DNA of 64,000 bases from Rhynchopus euleeides (taxonomy: Eukaryota; Euglenozoa; Diplonemea; Diplonemida; Diplonemidae), in NCBI GenBank assembly GCA_963210315.1, contig OY723254.1:1270379-1334378 (forward strand), written 5' to 3'. Positions within the stretch are counted from its first letter, which is position 1. Every line of letters begins with the position of its first letter. Under the pieces are notes generated by a model. The model saw nothing but the letters and a program-made list of their open reading frames with translations, searched no databases and was not told where the DNA came from. Positions 62,407 through 64,000 of this stretch are shown in pieces. A program made the translations under genes and the position numbers.

Positions 62407-62638
62407 GACCTCGCCTCAACAGCCTGAATTGGCGGTTGTCGCGGGATCTCTTAACCCCTTCGCGTTGCAAGTGAGGAAAAGCTGAACCGGAAGTCCCCCT
62501 TCCCCCTTCCCATCAACACCCCCACTACCCATTGCCTTTGCCTTTCTTGTCGTTGCGCACACACACCACCAGGAGAACTATAGCCGAGTCGACGTGTGTG
62601 TGCCCCCTGTCTGCGATAGCCCGGCCAAGGTATGATTC
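62407..62638 (+). repeat. Split direct repeat B2 (232 bp), 3' end of the retroelement
   Basis: Second copy of B and the 3' terminus. Immediately after it the interrupted minus-strand ORF resumes at 62639. Confidence 0.95.
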
Positions 62639-62924
62639 CCATCTCCAGGATGGAGGCGGAGAACTTGAGGAGGCGGGAGCACTGCTGAGGACGGGCATGC
62701 CACTTCGACCCCCGCTCACGGGCAAACCCCAGGCCCCGGGGGTAGCGCATGTCAAGTGCTTTCCCAAGCTCAGCATCCACGAAAATGACCCCGGCGGTTG
62801 ACCGGCCGTTTGTCGGGTCGAGGACTGCAAGTACGCTGGCAACGTTGGCTGCCGGGTCGACCCGATGAGACATCATCAAGGCCTTCCCCGCCGTCTGCAC
62901 TGCGTAGGACTCAGGGTCGGCCAT
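62639..62924 (-). CDS. 5' part of the interrupted third ORF of the minus-strand YR element
   Basis: Starts with ATG 62924, overlapping the YR stop as TGATG, exactly like the RT ORF of the inserted element. Only the first codons (MADPES) and a few bases match that ORF; then it diverges completely (YAVQTAGKALMMSHRVDPAA..., ...RLLKFSASILEM). It is cut at 62639 after one base of a codon, and the other two bases are at 57517-57516 across the inserted element, so the frame continues without loss into the OTU-domain ORF. About 95 residues; no motif recognised. It shows no RT sequence. Confidence 0.7.
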
Positions 62925-63853
62925 CACAGATGCCGTGTCACCTCCTGCGTCCGCAGCGCCCTCGCCATCTCCGTGGGGCATCCCCCGTAGCGGATGGTGG
63001 TGCTGGAGAGGCCGCTCTCGCCGTGATGCTTCGCGAGGCGGCCCACCAGCATCTCCGACAGATCCGCTCCCGACGCGATGAGCCCGAAGAGGAAGGTGAG
63101 CGCCCCGCGCTTCACGCTGTGGCCCGAGTAGGCCTCCATCCCCGGTGTTGCCCGCCACATCGCCGTCACATCTGCCGTCGAAACCGCCGTCAGCCGCTCG
63201 AAGGGGCGCAGGCGCGTCACCAGCTCCGCGATGGAGGGGGTCAGGTCCCCGCATATCACCGTCCACTTTGAGGCTGTGAACGGGTTGGCCCGACGGCCCT
63301 TCGGGGAGGTGTGCCAGTCTATTATCACCTCCGTGGGCTGCACCGCGATGAACTGCTCCGACGAGAGGGTGCACACCTCCCCCCACCGGGCCGCGGTCTT
63401 CCACGCCGTCAGCGCCGCCAGTCGGAGATGCGGCTGTTGACACAGCGCCCACGCCACGAGTACCTCCTTCGGCATCGGCGTCGCCTGCTGCTGCGGAATG
63501 GCCCCCCCGGCCGCACGCAGCGCGCTTGCCAGGCTGAGGAGGGGCTGCTGGGCGAGGCCGAGGTGGCGCATCGTCCCGGAGAGCGCCTTTGCGTAGGCCA
63601 GCATCCCCTGCGGCGACACCCCTGTCGCCAGCACGAACAGCATGGCGGTGTCGGCGTCGACTTCTAGGCCGTGCTCGTTGGCCCACCGCACCAGCCTTGC
63701 CCACAGCCGCTGCCTCTGTGACGAAGTGCTTCGCGCCCACATACCCGCCACCACGGCCTGCAGGCGCTCCACGGCCTCCCCGGGGCCGACCTCCACCTCT
63801 CCCGTGACGCGCACCGCCACACCCCCGACCCGAGCGGCCACGTGCCGCATCAT
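62924..63853 (-). CDS. Tyrosine recombinase of the minus-strand (host) element (309 aa)
   Basis: Almost identical to 59290-60219 in inverse orientation; the proteins differ at two positions (SSQRQRLW versus SSQRQLLW, HHGESG versus HHGEGG). All catalytic residues are kept (RWGE, HSVKR, HH, TIRYGG). It belongs to the element whose third ORF carries the OTU domain and probably mobilised it. Confidence 0.92.
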   Translation of the reverse strand: MMRHVAARVGGVAVRVTGEVEVGPGEAVERLQAVVAGMWARSTSSQRQRLWARLVRWANEHGLEVDADTAMLFVLATGVSPQGMLAYAKALSGTMRHLGLAQQPLLSLASALRAAGGAIPQQQATPMPKEVLVAWALCQQPHLRLAALTAWKTAARWGEVCTLSSEQFIAVQPTEVIIDWHTSPKGRRANPFTASKWTVICGDLTPSIAELVTRLRPFERLTAVSTADVTAMWRATPGMEAYSGHSVKRGALTFLFGLIASGADLSEMLVGRLAKHHGESGLSSTTIRYGGCPTEMARALRTQEVTRHL

Positions 63854-64000
63854 CGCCCTCGCAAAGAGCGGTGTTCTCCCGCTGGCGGCGCCGGATGCGC
63901 CTAAGGGCGTTGCGGGCCCTGGCTGAGCGGGGTGGGGTCGAAGGGATGTGTCGGGTGGAGGAGATGTTGTTGAGGTGTTGTTGTTGTTGTTGTCGTTGTT
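63854..64000 (-). other. Inverted copy of the ORF1-YR spacer, running off the window
   Basis: The reverse complement of 59143-59289, including the (AAC)n-like stretch that in the complete element lies between ORF1 and YR. The ORF1 of the minus-strand element should lie just beyond the window end. Confidence 0.85.

Larger units (their letters stand above)
57518..62638 (+). mobile_element. Complete VIPER/Ngaro-type tyrosine-recombinase retrotransposon (5121 bp)
   Basis: The layout is A1 (57518-57766), ORF1, YR, RT/RNase H, B1 (61908-62139) abutting A2 (62140-62388), then B2 (62407-62638). These split direct repeats, with the internal B1-A2 junction equal to the joined ends of a circle, are diagnostic of Ngaro/VIPER/PAT-type elements. 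The order gag-like, recombinase, RT-RNase H is that of VIPER. A1/A2 and B1/B2 look identical, all three ORFs are open, and no target duplication is present, as expected for a recombinase that inserts a circle. The element is young and possibly active. It is inserted into the third ORF of a related element lying on the other strand. Confidence 0.9.
53543..64000 (-). mobile_element. Host YR element with OTU-type third ORF, interrupted and incomplete in the window
   Basis: Reading on the minus strand: (ORF1 outside) - YR (63853-62924) - ORF3 part 1 (62924-62639) - [inserted 5121-bp retroelement] - ORF3 part 2 with an intron (57517-53543). The shared ORF1-YR spacer, the YR gene and the first ORF3 codons show common ancestry with the inserted VIPER-type element. 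ORF3 itself is unrelated to RT/RNase H. No B1 A2 B2 block was found after 53543, so the 3' end is truncated, highly diverged, or of another type. Confidence 0.6.

Noticed and set aside
62451-63740. 429-codon minus-strand frame through the YR gene and B2 repeat
   Set aside because: Only its part from 62924 to 62639 is real coding sequence. Upstream it is out of frame with YR, and downstream it reads into the inserted retroelement repeat.

Overview
The window looks like nuclear DNA of a free-living, GC-rich unicellular eukaryote (an alga or other protist; I cannot name the lineage). The reasons are single genes on either strand separated by kilobases of repeats, spliceosomal introns with GTATGT/GTATGC donors and pyrimidine-CAG acceptors, eukaryotic protein families (MEKK-type kinase, WD40, PTB-like RRM, Ttd14-like NTPase, secreted parvulin), very many poly-G/poly-C tracts, satellites, SINE-like retroposons and DNA-transposon-like elements. 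There is no operon structure.

Host-type genes, all on the minus strand, are: a two-RRM PTB/hnRNP-L-like protein (2248-3898, with a one-base frameshift at a G9 tract); a 1070-residue MEKK-like protein kinase (22123-25335); a WD40 protein (27959-29104); a short secreted parvulin prolyl isomerase (31453-31818); a three-exon multi-pass membrane protein (38717-40462); an RNase III-fold protein without catalytic acids, perhaps a mitoribosomal mL44-like protein (41073-41978); and a Ttd14-like P-loop/CYTH protein (44199-45719). On the plus strand is an unrecognised gene whose frame is broken by one TGA or by a 78-nt intron (46903-48039).

Repeats dominate the rest. The left end is an AT-rich palindromic island (1-402). 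Two copies of a ~0.95-kb element with 12-bp terminal inverted repeats lie at 811-1754 and 12118-13090; the second has a 5-bp target duplication. A 31-bp satellite of about 160 units fills 13971-18955. At least seven copies of one SINE-like family and several of a second all abut G-runs, and several are flanked by target duplications that end in the G-run. Other families are a short inverted-repeat MITE-like family ending in GGGCCTTCGCT, a GGCGGAGCCCCCC palindrome family, a 43201-44108 element with long terminal inverted repeats, another 31-bp minisatellite (46127-46585), and a dense palindrome/duplication zone (45.9-52.9 kb).

The right end (53.5-64 kb) is the most striking part. A complete VIPER/Ngaro-type tyrosine-recombinase retrotransposon (57518-62638) has the split-direct-repeat layout A1 - ORF1 - YR - RT/RNase H - B1 A2 - B2. 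It sits inside a second, oppositely oriented element. The host element carries an almost identical YR gene (62924-63853), but its third ORF has no recognisable RT. That ORF starts with the same few codons, is interrupted by the inserted retroelement, and resumes in exactly the same frame on the other side, running through an intron to an OTU-type cysteine protease domain at its C-terminus (53543-57517). This looks like a YR element in which the RT/RNase H module is replaced by a deubiquitinase-like polyprotein, and it is my main candidate for a previously undescribed system.
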